A stretch of 64,000 nucleotides of DNA from Haloimpatiens massiliensis (GCF_900184255.1 NZ_LT854634.1:109548-173547); one strand, 5' to 3'. Shown: positions 45,763 to 54,850, counted from the first letter of the stretch. The notes: generated by a model not told the origin, from the letters alone. Translations and numbers: made by a program.

Positions 45763-46797
45763 TTATTTATTTGTTAATTTGTGCCATTCATCTACTAATT
45801 TCTTTCTATTCTTTCCTGCAAACTCCATGTCATAATCAATTAATTTAGTATCTTTTAATTGTTCAGCTTCTTTAGGTGGTTGAGCATTCTTATTTGTTAA
45901 GAATTGGAATGAACCGTAGTTTTGTCCCATTTCCTGTACTTCTTTCTTTAAACACCAATCTACAAACTTCTTAGCTGCTTCCATATCTGGGGCATTTTTT
46001 ATTATAGATACAGCACCTACTTCATACCCAGTACCTTCTGAAGGAGCTGATAGAACTATATCAGAATATCCTTGTTTTTGATATTTAATTCCATCATGTA
46101 AGAAACAAATACCAACCATAGTTTCTCCTGTACCTGCCATTTGAGCTGGAGCAGATCCTGTTTTAGGATATTGTCTTACTTGTCCATCTAACTTTTTAGC
46201 ATATTCCATAGCCTTCTCTTCGCCCATTAACTGAACTAAAGTTGAAAGCATAGCGTAAGCTGTACCTGATGAAGCTGGATTAGCCACAACTATTTGTCCC
46301 TTATATTCAGGTTTTAATAGATCTTCCCAAGATTTTGGTACTTGAGCATTTTTTTCTTTTAATAATTTAGAATTACACACAAATCCTAAATATCCATTAT
46401 ATATTCCTGTCCAATATCCATTTTTATCCTTAAATTTATCTGGTATTTCTTTCGCTGTAGGTGATTCATACTTTTCCAATAGTCCTTGTTCCTTCGCAGC
46501 TACAAATGTATCTGCTGGACCACCATACCATACTGAAGCTTTAGGATTTTGTTTTTCAGCATCTATTCTCTTTAATGCTTCTCCTCCACTTAGTCTTATA
46601 ACAGTAGTTTTAATACCAGACTCTTTTTCAAATTCCTTTGCAACAGCATTTGCATGATCTTCCATAAGTCCTGCATATATTGTCAATGATAGTTGTTTAT
46701 CTCCTTTTTTAGTAGCTTCACTTTTGCCACAACCAACTAGAGTGCTTCCAAGCATAACCGTTCCCAAAGCCAAAGCCAATAATCTTTTTTTAATCAT
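45763..46797 (-). CDS. ABC transporter substrate-binding lipoprotein (AfuA-like), second importer
   Basis: 344 aa. Lipobox LVGCGKS (Cys at about residue 23), then a periplasmic-binding fold: ASVWYGGPADTF, PATAKEIPDKFKDKNGYW, VANPASSGTAYAML (phosphate-type loop) and SIIKNAPDMEAAKKFVDWC. It is a paralogue of the SBP at 30240 and shares the FAGKNRKK/YGKNRKN end. First gene of the bracketed operon; GGGAGG upstream of the ATG. The ligand is either iron or a phosphorylated sugar/phosphonate, not resolved by sequence. Confidence 0.9.
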   Translation of the reverse strand: MIKKRLLALALGTVMLGSTLVGCGKSEATKKGDKQLSLTIYAGLMEDHANAVAKEFEKESGIKTTVIRLSGGEALKRIDAEKQNPKASVWYGGPADTFVAAKEQGLLEKYESPTAKEIPDKFKDKNGYWTGIYNGYLGFVCNSKLLKEKNAQVPKSWEDLLKPEYKGQIVVANPASSGTAYAMLSTLVQLMGEEKAMEYAKKLDGQVRQYPKTGSAPAQMAGTGETMVGICFLHDGIKYQKQGYSDIVLSAPSEGTGYEVGAVSIIKNAPDMEAAKKFVDWCLKKEVQEMGQNYGSFQFLTNKNAQPPKEAEQLKDTKLIDYDMEFAGKNRKKLVDEWHKLTNK

Positions 46798-46941
46798 ATT
46801 AATCCTCCCAATCCATTTTCTTTATATATTAATAATATCGTTTACAGGTATTATTATAAATTATTTAATACTTCATTAATAAATAATGAACAAAATAAAA
46901 CACATTTAGGTAAAATTTTTGCACATATTAGAGAAAATAAT

Positions 46942-46995
46942 AAAAAAAGAGGATTAATTGTATTAATAATAAGTTCTTATTACAATTAATTCTCT
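46942..46995 (-). terminator. Rho-independent terminator upstream of the second importer operon
   Basis: On the minus strand, AGAGAATTAATTGTA / TACAATTAATCCTCT with a short AT loop, followed by TTTTTTTATT. It would stop read-through from the exporter operon or, if the importer promoter lies further upstream, act as an attenuator. Confidence 0.75.
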
Positions 46996-47084
46996 CTATT
47001 AATTAACTAATTTTTAAACATAATATTCAAACCCCAAATTATATAAATAAAAGAAATACAAATATAACTTTTAATGAGCAATTA

Positions 47085-47350
47085 AAGAGTAGGTAAAAGG
47101 TAAGAAGTAAGAGCTCTTGAAAAAATTCAGCAAAGCTGAATTTTCAGCACAACTATTACTAGCTGGTCTTACTTATTCACAAATTAATTATAAAAAACTC
47201 CTTGAGTTTTATCCTTAACTCTTACTTCTTAGCTCTTACCTATTACCTACTACTTACCTGCAAATTTCAAATTATAGTTAATTTCTAAAAGAGCTTTATT
47301 CTTCATTTTAAATTTTATATTTTTATTTTATGACTGCGAAAGTTGAATTA
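47085..47350 (-). repeat. ~270-bp repeat, right copy (inverted relative to 42143-42420)
   Basis: Reverse complement of the left copy, from GGTAAGAAGTAAGAGCTC to CGAAAGTTGAATTA. It holds a perfect hairpin AAAATTCAGC-AAA-GCTGAATTTT and the AAGTAAGAG-type heptad tracts. It lies between the exporter operon and the importer's terminator/promoter. Confidence 0.85.
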
Positions 47351-47377
47351 TTAATTTTATCTTTAAATGCGTATAAT

Positions 47378-49243
47378 TTAAGAAGCTTCAAATTGACTCT
47401 CATAAAGTTTAGCATAAAATCCTCCTTTTTCTAGAAGCTCACTGTGATTTCCCTGCTCTACAATGTCCCCATTGTTCATAACCAAAATTAAATCTGCATC
47501 TCTTATTGTTGATAAACGGTGGGCTATTATAAAGCTAGTGCAGTCATTTGTAAGTGCATCCATGGCCAATTTAATCTGAACTTCTGTACGAGTATCAATA
47601 GAGCTAGTAGCTTCATCTAAAATAAGAATTTTAGGTTTCGCAAGAATAGCTCTTGCAATAGTTATTAGCTGTTTTTGACCTTGAGATATGTTAGATGCTT
47701 CTTCATTAAGTATCATATTGTACCCATCTGGCAAAGCATGAACAAAACTGTCCACACGAGCTAATTTTGCAGCCTCAACTACTTCTTCATCCGTAGCTTC
47801 TACTCTGCCGTACCTTATATTCTCCATGATGCTGCCATTATATAGCCAAGTATCCTGTAAAACCATACCAAACATTGAGCGTAAATCTTTACGTGTAAAA
47901 TTTCTTATGTCATGACCATCTACCAATATTGCTCCTTGATTCACATCATAAAAGCGCATTAAAAGTTTTACCATAGTAGTTTTACCGGCACCAGTAGGTC
48001 CAACTATAGCAACCTTTTGTCCTGGTTTTATATTTGCTGAAAAATCTTTAATGATAATCTTTTCCGGATTGTATCCAAAGTGTACATTTTTAAATTCAAC
48101 CTGACCTTCAACCTTATTAAGCTTCACAGGATTATTAACTTCTGACACCTCTTCCTCTTCATCTAAAAATTCAAATACACGCTCAGCAGAAGCCGCTGTT
48201 TGCTGAAGTATATTGGATATATTAGCAATTTGGGCAATAGGCTGAGTAAATTGACGTACATATTGTATAAATGCTTGAATATCTCCCACTTCTATAGTTC
48301 TCTTAATTGCAAGATATCCCCCCAAAATACTCACTGACACATAACCTAAATTACCTACAAAATTCATAAGTGGCATCATGATACTAGTTAGAAATTGAGA
48401 TTTCCATGCAGCTCCATAAAGCCTATCATTTAACTTGTTAAACTTCTCAACACTCTTCCTTTCACCATTAAAGGCCTTCATTACTACGTGACCACCATAC
48501 ATCTCTTCCACATGTCCATTTACATTTCCTAAATAATCCTGTTGCTGTTTAAAGAATTTTTGAGAATTCTTAACAATAATCATTATGATAATCATAGATA
48601 CTGGAATTATACCAATAGCCACCAAGCTCATTTGCCAGCTTATAGTAAACATCATAATTAAAACACCAATAACAGTGGTTACAGACGTTATAATCTGTGT
48701 TAAACTCTGATTAAGAGTTTGGCTTAAAGTATCTACATCATTAGTAACACGTGATAATACTTCTCCTTGATTTGTATTATCAAAATATTTAAGAGGCATT
48801 TTATTAATTTTTTCAGAAATTTCTTTTCTAAAATTGTAACTAACTTTCATTGCAACACTAGTCATTATCCATCCTTGAATATAACTAAGCACTGCACTTA
48901 ACAAATATAAGCCTATTAGTATAATTATTATTTTTTCTATATAATCGAAATCTATATTACCTATACCTGATATTTTTGCCATAATACCTTCGAAAATCTT
49001 TGTAGTAACCTTTCCTAATACCTTAGGTCCAACTATAGAAAAGACTGAGCTGCCTATAGCAAATATCAATACAATTATTATTGAAAATTTATATACACTT
49101 AAGTGCTTACCTAATTTTTTCATAGTGCCTTTAAAATCTCTTGCTTTTTCTCCACCTTGCATCATAGCTCCTGGACCATGTCCCATACGCTTAGGTGGAC
49201 GGCGGTTATGATTTTCTCTTACTTTACTTTTGTTGTCGCTCAT
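47378..49243 (-). CDS. ABC exporter half-transporter (BmrD/YheH-like)
   Basis: 621 aa: a Gly/Arg/Pro-rich N-terminal tail, six-helix exporter membrane domain (about 55-345), and nucleotide-binding domain with Walker A GPTGAGKTT (about 416-424), signature NISQGQKQLITIARAI, Walker B ILILDEATSSID with the catalytic Glu, and switch IIAHRLST. It keeps the canonical Glu, so it should be the active-site-competent half of a heterodimer with the 49240 protein (4-bp gene overlap). Confidence 0.9.
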   Translation of the reverse strand: MSDNKSKVRENHNRRPPKRMGHGPGAMMQGGEKARDFKGTMKKLGKHLSVYKFSIIIVLIFAIGSSVFSIVGPKVLGKVTTKIFEGIMAKISGIGNIDFDYIEKIIIILIGLYLLSAVLSYIQGWIMTSVAMKVSYNFRKEISEKINKMPLKYFDNTNQGEVLSRVTNDVDTLSQTLNQSLTQIITSVTTVIGVLIMMFTISWQMSLVAIGIIPVSMIIIMIIVKNSQKFFKQQQDYLGNVNGHVEEMYGGHVVMKAFNGERKSVEKFNKLNDRLYGAAWKSQFLTSIMMPLMNFVGNLGYVSVSILGGYLAIKRTIEVGDIQAFIQYVRQFTQPIAQIANISNILQQTAASAERVFEFLDEEEEVSEVNNPVKLNKVEGQVEFKNVHFGYNPEKIIIKDFSANIKPGQKVAIVGPTGAGKTTMVKLLMRFYDVNQGAILVDGHDIRNFTRKDLRSMFGMVLQDTWLYNGSIMENIRYGRVEATDEEVVEAAKLARVDSFVHALPDGYNMILNEEASNISQGQKQLITIARAILAKPKILILDEATSSIDTRTEVQIKLAMDALTNDCTSFIIAHRLSTIRDADLILVMNNGDIVEQGNHSELLEKGGFYAKLYESQFEAS

Positions 49244-51465
49244 GCCAATTCCTCCTTTGAAAGCTGTGATAAAGCAATTTCTTTATACGTTTCACAATTT
49301 TCTATAAGTTCTTTATGTGTACCCATGCCGACTATTCTGCCTTCATCTAAAACTATTATCTTTTCCGCATTTTTAATAGTAGCTATACGCTGTGCTACTA
49401 TTAAAAATGTACTATCACCAGTTTTTTCTTTTAAAGCCTTTCTTAATTCTAAGTCTGTTTTAAAATCCAAAGCAGAAAAGCTATCATCAAATATAGCAAT
49501 TTCAGGATTTTTTACAATAGCACGAGCTATGGACAATCTTTGCTTTTGACCACCTGACACATTGTTTCCACCTTGAGAAATTTCCATTAAAAGTCCCTGA
49601 CCCTTTTCTTCTACAAATCCTTTAGCTTGAGCAATTTCTATAGCTCTATTTAATTCCTCCTCTGAGGCATTTTCATTAGCATATCTTAGGTTAGATTCAA
49701 TATCTCCGCTAAATAATGAACTTTTTTGTGGTACATAACCAATTTTCTCCCTAAGTTCATGTTGATTAACTTCTTTTACATTCACGCCATCAATTAGTAC
49801 TTCACCTTCTGTAGCATCATAAAAACGAAGTATTAAATTAATTAATGTAGTTTTCCCTGAACCAGTAGCTCCTATAAAAGCTGTGGTTTCTCCTGGCAAA
49901 GCTTTAAAACTTATATCTTTAAGCATATTTTCCTCTGCACCAGGATATTTAAAGGACACGTTTCTAAAATCCACTACACCCTTTAATTCTTCATTAAAAC
50001 TTTTGCCCTCCTCTGGGTCTAGAATAGTTGGCTCCACCTCTAAAACTTCAGAAATACGTTGTGCTGATACAGAAGCCCTTGGTATCATAATAAACATAAA
50101 TGACATCATAAGGAATGCAAAAATTATTTGCATAGCATACTGCATAAACGCCATCATATCTCCCACTTGCATACTTGATTCTGCAATATGATGGGCTCCC
50201 ACCCAAACTATTAGTAAAGTTACTCCATTCATTATAAGCATCATACTTGGAAACATAACTGCCATTATACGATTAACAAATAAATTAGTCTTTGTAAGAT
50301 TTTTATTGGCTTTATCAAACCTTTTTTCTTCAAATTTCTGAGTATTAAAAGCTCTTATAACCATCATTCCTGAAAGATTTTCACGAGTAACTAAATTAAG
50401 CTTATCCACAAGTCCTTGTACAATTTTAAATTTTGGTAAAGCTATTGAAAATACTATAAGTATTAATCCTAAAAGTGTTATCACTGCCACTGCAATAATC
50501 CATGACATTGATGTACTCTTATCAATAGCTTTAATTACGCCCCCAACTCCTAATATTGGTGCATAAAACATCATCCTAATCATTATTACAATGAGCATTT
50601 GAATTTGATTAATATCATTAGTTGTCCTTGTTATAAGCGATGCAGTGGAGAATTTGTCCAACTCAGCATTAGAAAAACTCTCTACCTTCTTAAACACATC
50701 CTTACGTAAATTTTTAGCAAGACCGGCTGCTATTCTTGACGCAAAGAATCCCACCATAACTATGCATACGGCACTTAATAAGGATATTAAAAGCATTTTA
50801 ACTCCTGTTTTTCCAATATACCTATTTTGGATTTTATCAGTGTCTACTCCTAAAGCTTTATATTCTGCCTTTACAGAATTTGCTGCAACTTGTATTATCA
50901 TATTATCTCCTAAAGCAGCAAATTTCTTATTCATATCATCATTTATTTTTAAACGCTGTTGTTCTGGTAAATTTTTAAATAGCATAAATAAATCTGTGGC
51001 TTCTGGAACTTTTTTACCACCTATATCAATTAAACCATTCTTTGCCTCATTTTTCATCTTATCAACGCCTGAAACCGCTAAGAATGATTTTCCCATTATT
51101 AAATTTAATTCTTCTACCTTTGACTTATCATTATTTTTTAATACATATATAGCTTGTTTTTTAAGATTTGGATAATCATCTACATACTTTTCATAATCAA
51201 TATTTTTATTATCTATTAAAGTATATTGCTTTAATACCTTTTCCTTATCCTTTTCACTCATAAATATAGTGAGTTTTTCCATTTCATTTTTTCTTATAGC
51301 TTTTGGTACAGCATCCTCAATACCGCCTTGCTGAATACCTTTGTTTACAATATTAGACATATAGTCTGGCAATGCTAAGTCTGCCATAGCTTGAACAAAA
51401 AGAAGAACTATAGCAATAAGTATTGATGCCACAAATGGTTTTAAATATTTAGCTAATTTGTACAT
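49240..51465 (-). CDS. ABC exporter half-transporter (BmrC/YheI-like), Walker B Glu replaced by Asp
   Basis: 741 aa. Membrane helix 1 (about 13-31) is followed by an unusually long extracytoplasmic insertion (about 35-220, rich in Lys/Asn), then helices 2-6 and the nucleotide-binding domain: Walker A GATGSGKTT (about 530), signature NVSGGQKQRLSIARAI and Walker B IAIFDDSFSALD. The catalytic Glu is Asp here, the asymmetry known for BmrC in the BmrCD multidrug exporter. The MarR gene is just upstream and the BmrD-like gene overlaps downstream. The substrate is unknown; drug or lipid export is likely. Confidence 0.9.
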   Translation of the reverse strand: MYKLAKYLKPFVASILIAIVLLFVQAMADLALPDYMSNIVNKGIQQGGIEDAVPKAIRKNEMEKLTIFMSEKDKEKVLKQYTLIDNKNIDYEKYVDDYPNLKKQAIYVLKNNDKSKVEELNLIMGKSFLAVSGVDKMKNEAKNGLIDIGGKKVPEATDLFMLFKNLPEQQRLKINDDMNKKFAALGDNMIIQVAANSVKAEYKALGVDTDKIQNRYIGKTGVKMLLISLLSAVCIVMVGFFASRIAAGLAKNLRKDVFKKVESFSNAELDKFSTASLITRTTNDINQIQMLIVIMIRMMFYAPILGVGGVIKAIDKSTSMSWIIAVAVITLLGLILIVFSIALPKFKIVQGLVDKLNLVTRENLSGMMVIRAFNTQKFEEKRFDKANKNLTKTNLFVNRIMAVMFPSMMLIMNGVTLLIVWVGAHHIAESSMQVGDMMAFMQYAMQIIFAFLMMSFMFIMIPRASVSAQRISEVLEVEPTILDPEEGKSFNEELKGVVDFRNVSFKYPGAEENMLKDISFKALPGETTAFIGATGSGKTTLINLILRFYDATEGEVLIDGVNVKEVNQHELREKIGYVPQKSSLFSGDIESNLRYANENASEEELNRAIEIAQAKGFVEEKGQGLLMEISQGGNNVSGGQKQRLSIARAIVKNPEIAIFDDSFSALDFKTDLELRKALKEKTGDSTFLIVAQRIATIKNAEKIIVLDEGRIVGMGTHKELIENCETYKEIALSQLSKEELA

Positions 51466-51504
51466 TGCAACTCCTACCCCTTTCCTAAGGTTATATTTGA
51501 AAAT

Positions 51505-51945
51505 CTAGAAAGTTTCCCTGTCTACTACTTCTTTTAATATGGACAAACCTTCAAGTATTTTATCTGCTTCCTCATCTGATGTTTTACTTACCATCATCTC
51601 AATTTTTCTTTGTATTTGACAAAAGCGATCTTTTGAATTTTTTCTAAATTCAGGGTTTACATCTACATAAACAACTCTTCTATCCTTTTCACTTCTAATT
51701 CTTTCTACCAAGCCTTGCTTTTCTAATCTGTCTACTATACCCGATATAGTACTATTAGAAAGCCCTATACGCTTACTTAAATCGCTTATTTTCATTTTTC
51801 CCTCATGGGACAGTATGCCTATAATCATGCCTTGTGGTGCTGTTAATTTCATATCTTTAAATTCTTTTTTCACACTTTGCTTTATAGAATCCATAACCTG
51901 CTTCAGCATCCTAACTATCTCAATTGATTTATTTGTATTATTCAT
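51505..51945 (-). CDS. MarR family transcriptional regulator
   Basis: 146 aa winged helix: MKISDLSKRIGLSNSTISGIVDRLEKQGLVERIRSEKDRRVVYVDV (in parts, about 53-98) is the DNA-binding helix and wing, flanked by dimerisation helices. First gene of the operon with the two exporter halves (39-base gap), so it probably represses them until an effector binds. A palindrome rich in CGTATTAATATATTTCG lies upstream (about 52035-52062) and could be its operator. Confidence 0.88.
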   Translation of the reverse strand: MNNTNKSIEIVRMLKQVMDSIKQSVKKEFKDMKLTAPQGMIIGILSHEGKMKISDLSKRIGLSNSTISGIVDRLEKQGLVERIRSEKDRRVVYVDVNPEFRKNSKDRFCQIQRKIEMMVSKTSDEEADKILEGLSILKEVVDRETF

Positions 51946-52030
51946 GGAACATTATCCCCCTCTCTTAATAATTCCTACAAATTATTGTTGATCCTTGTTA
52001 CATATTTTCAAAAAACGTTTTATATTAAAA

Positions 52031-52065
52031 TCATTCGTATTAATATATTTCGCATACGAAATATA
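52031..52065. promoter_or_regulatory. Candidate MarR operator palindrome
   Basis: In ATTCGTATTAATATATTTCGCATACGAAATATATTAAT, the segments ATTTCG-CATA-CGAAAT and CGTATTAATATAT/ATATATTAAT give overlapping inverted repeats ~85 bases upstream of the marR start. Autoregulation is inferred from position only. Confidence 0.45.
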
Positions 52066-52139
52066 TTAATCCTTTTAATAACACTAGTCAAGTTTTTTCT
52101 CAATATGTTAACAAATTTTTTTCAATTACAAATTATTAT

Positions 52140-52313
52140 ATGATTAACCCACAAAAAGCATTATATTACTTGAATTATGAAATTTCTCTGGAATGACTTG
52201 CATAAGAAGCGAAGGAACTGTTTAAATTTAATTTATTGTTCCGAGCTTTTATGCAAGTCATGGAGGAGAAATTTCATAATTCCACCACATTGTACCTTAT
52301 TGTGGTTTAATCA
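52140..52313. mobile_element. Palindromic MITE-like element, medium form without core (copy 6)
   Basis: Termini ATGATTAACCCAC and TGTGGTTTAATCAT. The left arm is identical to copy 1 up to GTTTAAATTTAATTT, then jumps directly to ATTGTTCCGAGC of the right arm. The core present in copies 1, 2 and 5 is absent without other damage, as if this were the ancestral empty form. Confidence 0.88.
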
Positions 52314-52418
52314 TTATATAGGTTATAAAATATATGATGACTAAAATATTCAATAAAATTTTTACTGGATATATTTAAATATTAGGTAATTATTTTTTTT
52401 ATATTTCATAAGTTTATA

Positions 52419-52473
52419 TTGACACACTAATAAATATAAAATATAATATTTTTCAGATACCCCTGTAGGGTAT
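52419..52473 (+). promoter_or_regulatory. Consensus promoter with CsoR/CstR-like operator at the start site
   Basis: TTGACA (52419-52424) and TATAAT (52442-52447) are spaced 17 bases apart, both perfect. Ten bases downstream, at the expected start site, is ATACCCCTGTAGGGTAT (52457-52473), arms ATACCC / GGGTAT. C-tract/G-tract palindromes of this kind are the operators of CsoR/CstR/RcnR-family repressors, which respond to Cu(I), persulfide or Ni/Co. The position would block transcription. Confidence 0.7.
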
Positions 52474-52494
52474 ATTAAAAAATTGGAGGTGCTT

Positions 52495-53151
52495 ATGATG
52501 AAAAATTTATCTTTAATTTGGAAAAAATATTCTTATATAATTCTAATAATCTTTATGATACTTGGATTATTTGATTTTAGAATAGGATTAATTGCAATCC
52601 TATGTATGGTTGGACCTATAATACTATCTTTATTTAAGGGAAGATTCTGGTGTGGTAACATTTGTCCTAGAGGAAGCTTTTACGATAATGTAGTATCTAA
52701 ATTTAGTAACAAAAGAAAAGTACCTAAATTTCTTAAATCTACATTTTTTAGATTAATCGTTACTGTTATCATGCTCACTATGTTCACCTTAGGAATGATA
52801 GAGAATTGGGGTAATTTATATGCAATGGGATTCATATTCTATAGACTTATAGCGGTTACTACTCTAATTGGCATTATTTTATCTTTATTTTACAACCATA
52901 GAACCTGGTGTAATTTCTGTCCTATGGGCAGCATAGCTGCATTAATATCATTTTTTAAAAATAATAAAAATAGTTCTTCTTTACTTAAAGTAAATAATTC
53001 TTGCGTGTCCTGCAAAATATGTGAGCGTAATTGCCCTATGGGTATAGCACCCTATGAATTTAAAGACAATGCTATCACTCACAAGGATTGCATCCAGTGT
53101 AGCAAATGTGTTTATTCGTGTCCTAAAAAATCCATCGGCAAAACCCTTTAG
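52495..53151 (+). CDS. Short membrane polyferredoxin (NapH-like 4Fe-4S protein)
   Basis: About 218 aa. Four membrane helices, the core motifs CGNICPRG (about 55-62) and CNFCPMG (about 139-145), and two 4Fe-4S clusters at the C-terminus (CVSCKICERNCPMG and CIQCSKCVYSCPKK). It lacks the long soluble tail of the paralogue at 2483. GGAGG lies five bases before ATG 52495; the in-frame TTG at 52483 is part of the ribosome site region. Controlled by the promoter/operator immediately upstream. Likely an electron carrier whose use is tied to a metal or sulfur signal (inference). Confidence 0.88.
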   Translation: MMKNLSLIWKKYSYIILIIFMILGLFDFRIGLIAILCMVGPIILSLFKGRFWCGNICPRGSFYDNVVSKFSNKRKVPKFLKSTFFRLIVTVIMLTMFTLGMIENWGNLYAMGFIFYRLIAVTTLIGIILSLFYNHRTWCNFCPMGSIAALISFFKNNKNSSSLLKVNNSCVSCKICERNCPMGIAPYEFKDNAITHKDCIQCSKCVYSCPKKSIGKTL

Positions 53152-53179
53152 TAAAATTCATTGCTAGACACATGTATAT

Positions 53180-53222
53180 AAAAAGCCTTAGAAAAATAAA
53201 AATACTTTTCTAAGACTTTTTG
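53180..53222 (+). terminator. Rho-independent terminator after the short polyferredoxin gene
   Basis: Stem AAAGCCTTAGAAAA / TTTTCTAAGACTTTTT with an AT loop and T-run, 30 bases after the stop. Confidence 0.8.
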
Positions 53223-53272
53223 TTTATATGTTTATTTTATTATACCCGAAAAATATACCATATTAAACCATA

Positions 53273-54028
53273 TTATTCAATTATATCTCTTACTTCTTCT
53301 AAAATATTAAAATTAGTGAAATCAAAATGCAGCGGAGTTACTGTTACATATCCCTGAGAAAGAAAATATAAATCAGAATCCTGTTCTTGTATTTCATTTC
53401 TCGTTCCATTTTTTTTATAAATCTTGTCTTCACTATCTTCTATTAATGTATATTTTGCCTTATAAGTTGATTTTCCTATCCTACAAACCTTAATGCCTTT
53501 TATATCTTCTTCTTTTATATTAGGAATGTTTATATTAATAACCACATCTCCTCTTAAATACTCTTTTTCCACCATTTTAAGTATTTTACTTGTCCATTTT
53601 ACTGCCTTGTTATAGTCTTCATCATCTTTTTCCCAATCTACTCCCATAGAAACTGCAATGGATGGAACATTATAAATAGCTCCTTCAATAGCAGCAGATA
53701 CTGTACCGGAATACAATACATCGGTACCAGCATTAAGCCCTCTATTAATACCCGAGATAACTAAATCTATATCTTTTCCAAGTAATGAAAGACCTGCTTG
53801 AGTGCAATCTGCTGGAGTTCCAAGTACACTATAGGCCTTACAGGTTAAACCTTGTAGTTTTTCTTCCTTTATTTTTATAGGCTTATTTATAGATATAGAG
53901 TGACTAGTAGCACTTTGTTGTTCTCTTGGGGCAACTATTAAAACTTCATGATTTTTAGAAATTTCCTCTGCTAAAGCTCTAATTCCTCTAGCATTTATTC
54001 CATCATCGTTAGTAATTAATATATTCAT
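53273..54028 (-). CDS. surE: 5'/3'-nucleotidase SurE
   Basis: 251-aa SurE phosphatase: metal site ITNDDGINARGIRAL (NDDG at 7-10), APREQQSATSHSIS (about 37-50), TPADCTQAGL (about 74) and LVISGINRGLNAGTDVLYSG with TVSAAIEGA (about 87-115). It dephosphorylates nucleoside monophosphates under stress. The start is ATG 54028 and the gene appears monocistronic. Confidence 0.95.
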   Translation of the reverse strand: MNILITNDDGINARGIRALAEEISKNHEVLIVAPREQQSATSHSISINKPIKIKEEKLQGLTCKAYSVLGTPADCTQAGLSLLGKDIDLVISGINRGLNAGTDVLYSGTVSAAIEGAIYNVPSIAVSMGVDWEKDDEDYNKAVKWTSKILKMVEKEYLRGDVVININIPNIKEEDIKGIKVCRIGKSTYKAKYTLIEDSEDKIYKKNGTRNEIQEQDSDLYFLSQGYVTVTPLHFDFTNFNILEEVRDIIE

Positions 54029-54130
54029 TTAGTTACTCCTTTCTAAGTCTATGTTAACTGTATCCTAAATTTCTTCTATAATAAGTCGTAAATTTTGTTA
54101 ATTGTTCCACAAATTGATTTATTTTATTAT

Positions 54131-54850
54131 CTATTCAAAATATATTCCTTGCTCCATAAGATTTATTCTGTCTATTATCTTATTTTCCAATAAACTAAAT
54201 ATCTTTTCACCTTTCTCTTTAGAAGCTAAAGTTGCATCTCCCGTAATGGCATCTTGAAAAATAGTTTTTCCTCTATCTTTAAATCTCACGGGATATAATT
54301 GTTTATTAGGATTTTTTGTAGTTTTCCCCATTTGCACTAAACTTTCATTGTAATACAAAATAGCAGAGGTTTCATCTTCTCCCCCATGACCTTGCCCCTC
54401 AGTTATAGTAAGTATATCCTTAGAAAAATCCATCCACCAATTTATAGTCATAACCACAGCACCTAAATCCACTAGTTTCTCAGCTGTCAAACTAAGAGAA
54501 GTTATATTTCCTCCATGTCCGTTTAAAAAAATTATATTTTTAAGTCCGTTATTATAAAAGCTTTTACTCACATGAAAAAGATATTCTGCCATTACTTCAG
54601 AAGGTACTGTAACTGTACCAGGATATATAGATAGATCATAACTTTGACCATATGGAATCTCTGGTGCAATCCAAATCCTATCTCCAATTTTTTTATTTAT
54701 ATTATCACAAAACAACCTAGGTGAAAATATGTCTGTGCCCAGTGGAAGATGATGTCCATGAGCTTCTACTGAACCTATAGGTATTATTACAGTATTTACC
54801 CTGCTAGAAATTTCATTAAAATCATCAGAAGTATAGTCTACAATATACAT
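54131..54850 (-). CDS. Creatininase family amidohydrolase
   Basis: 239 aa. Metal-site motifs of the creatininase/MftE fold: PIGSVEAHGHHLPLGTDIF (about 25-43), FLNGHGGN (about 106-113) and GEDETSAILYY (about 150). Members cleave creatinine, formamidopyrimidines or leader peptides; the substrate here is open. A frame opens at 54883, but GGGGGG before the ATG at 54850 sets the start. The splB gene lies just upstream on the same strand (14 bases from the longer frame), so co-transcription is likely. Confidence 0.88.
   Translation of the reverse strand: MYIVDYTSDDFNEISSRVNTVIIPIGSVEAHGHHLPLGTDIFSPRLFCDNINKKIGDRIWIAPEIPYGQSYDLSIYPGTVTVPSEVMAEYLFHVSKSFYNNGLKNIIFLNGHGGNITSLSLTAEKLVDLGAVVMTINWWMDFSKDILTITEGQGHGGEDETSAILYYNESLVQMGKTTKNPNKQLYPVRFKDRGKTIFQDAITGDATLASKEKGEKIFSLLENKIIDRINLMEQGIYFE

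Noticed and set aside
50645..51175. 176-codon plus-strand frame
   Set aside because: Antisense to the exporter gene; composition reflects the opposite strand.
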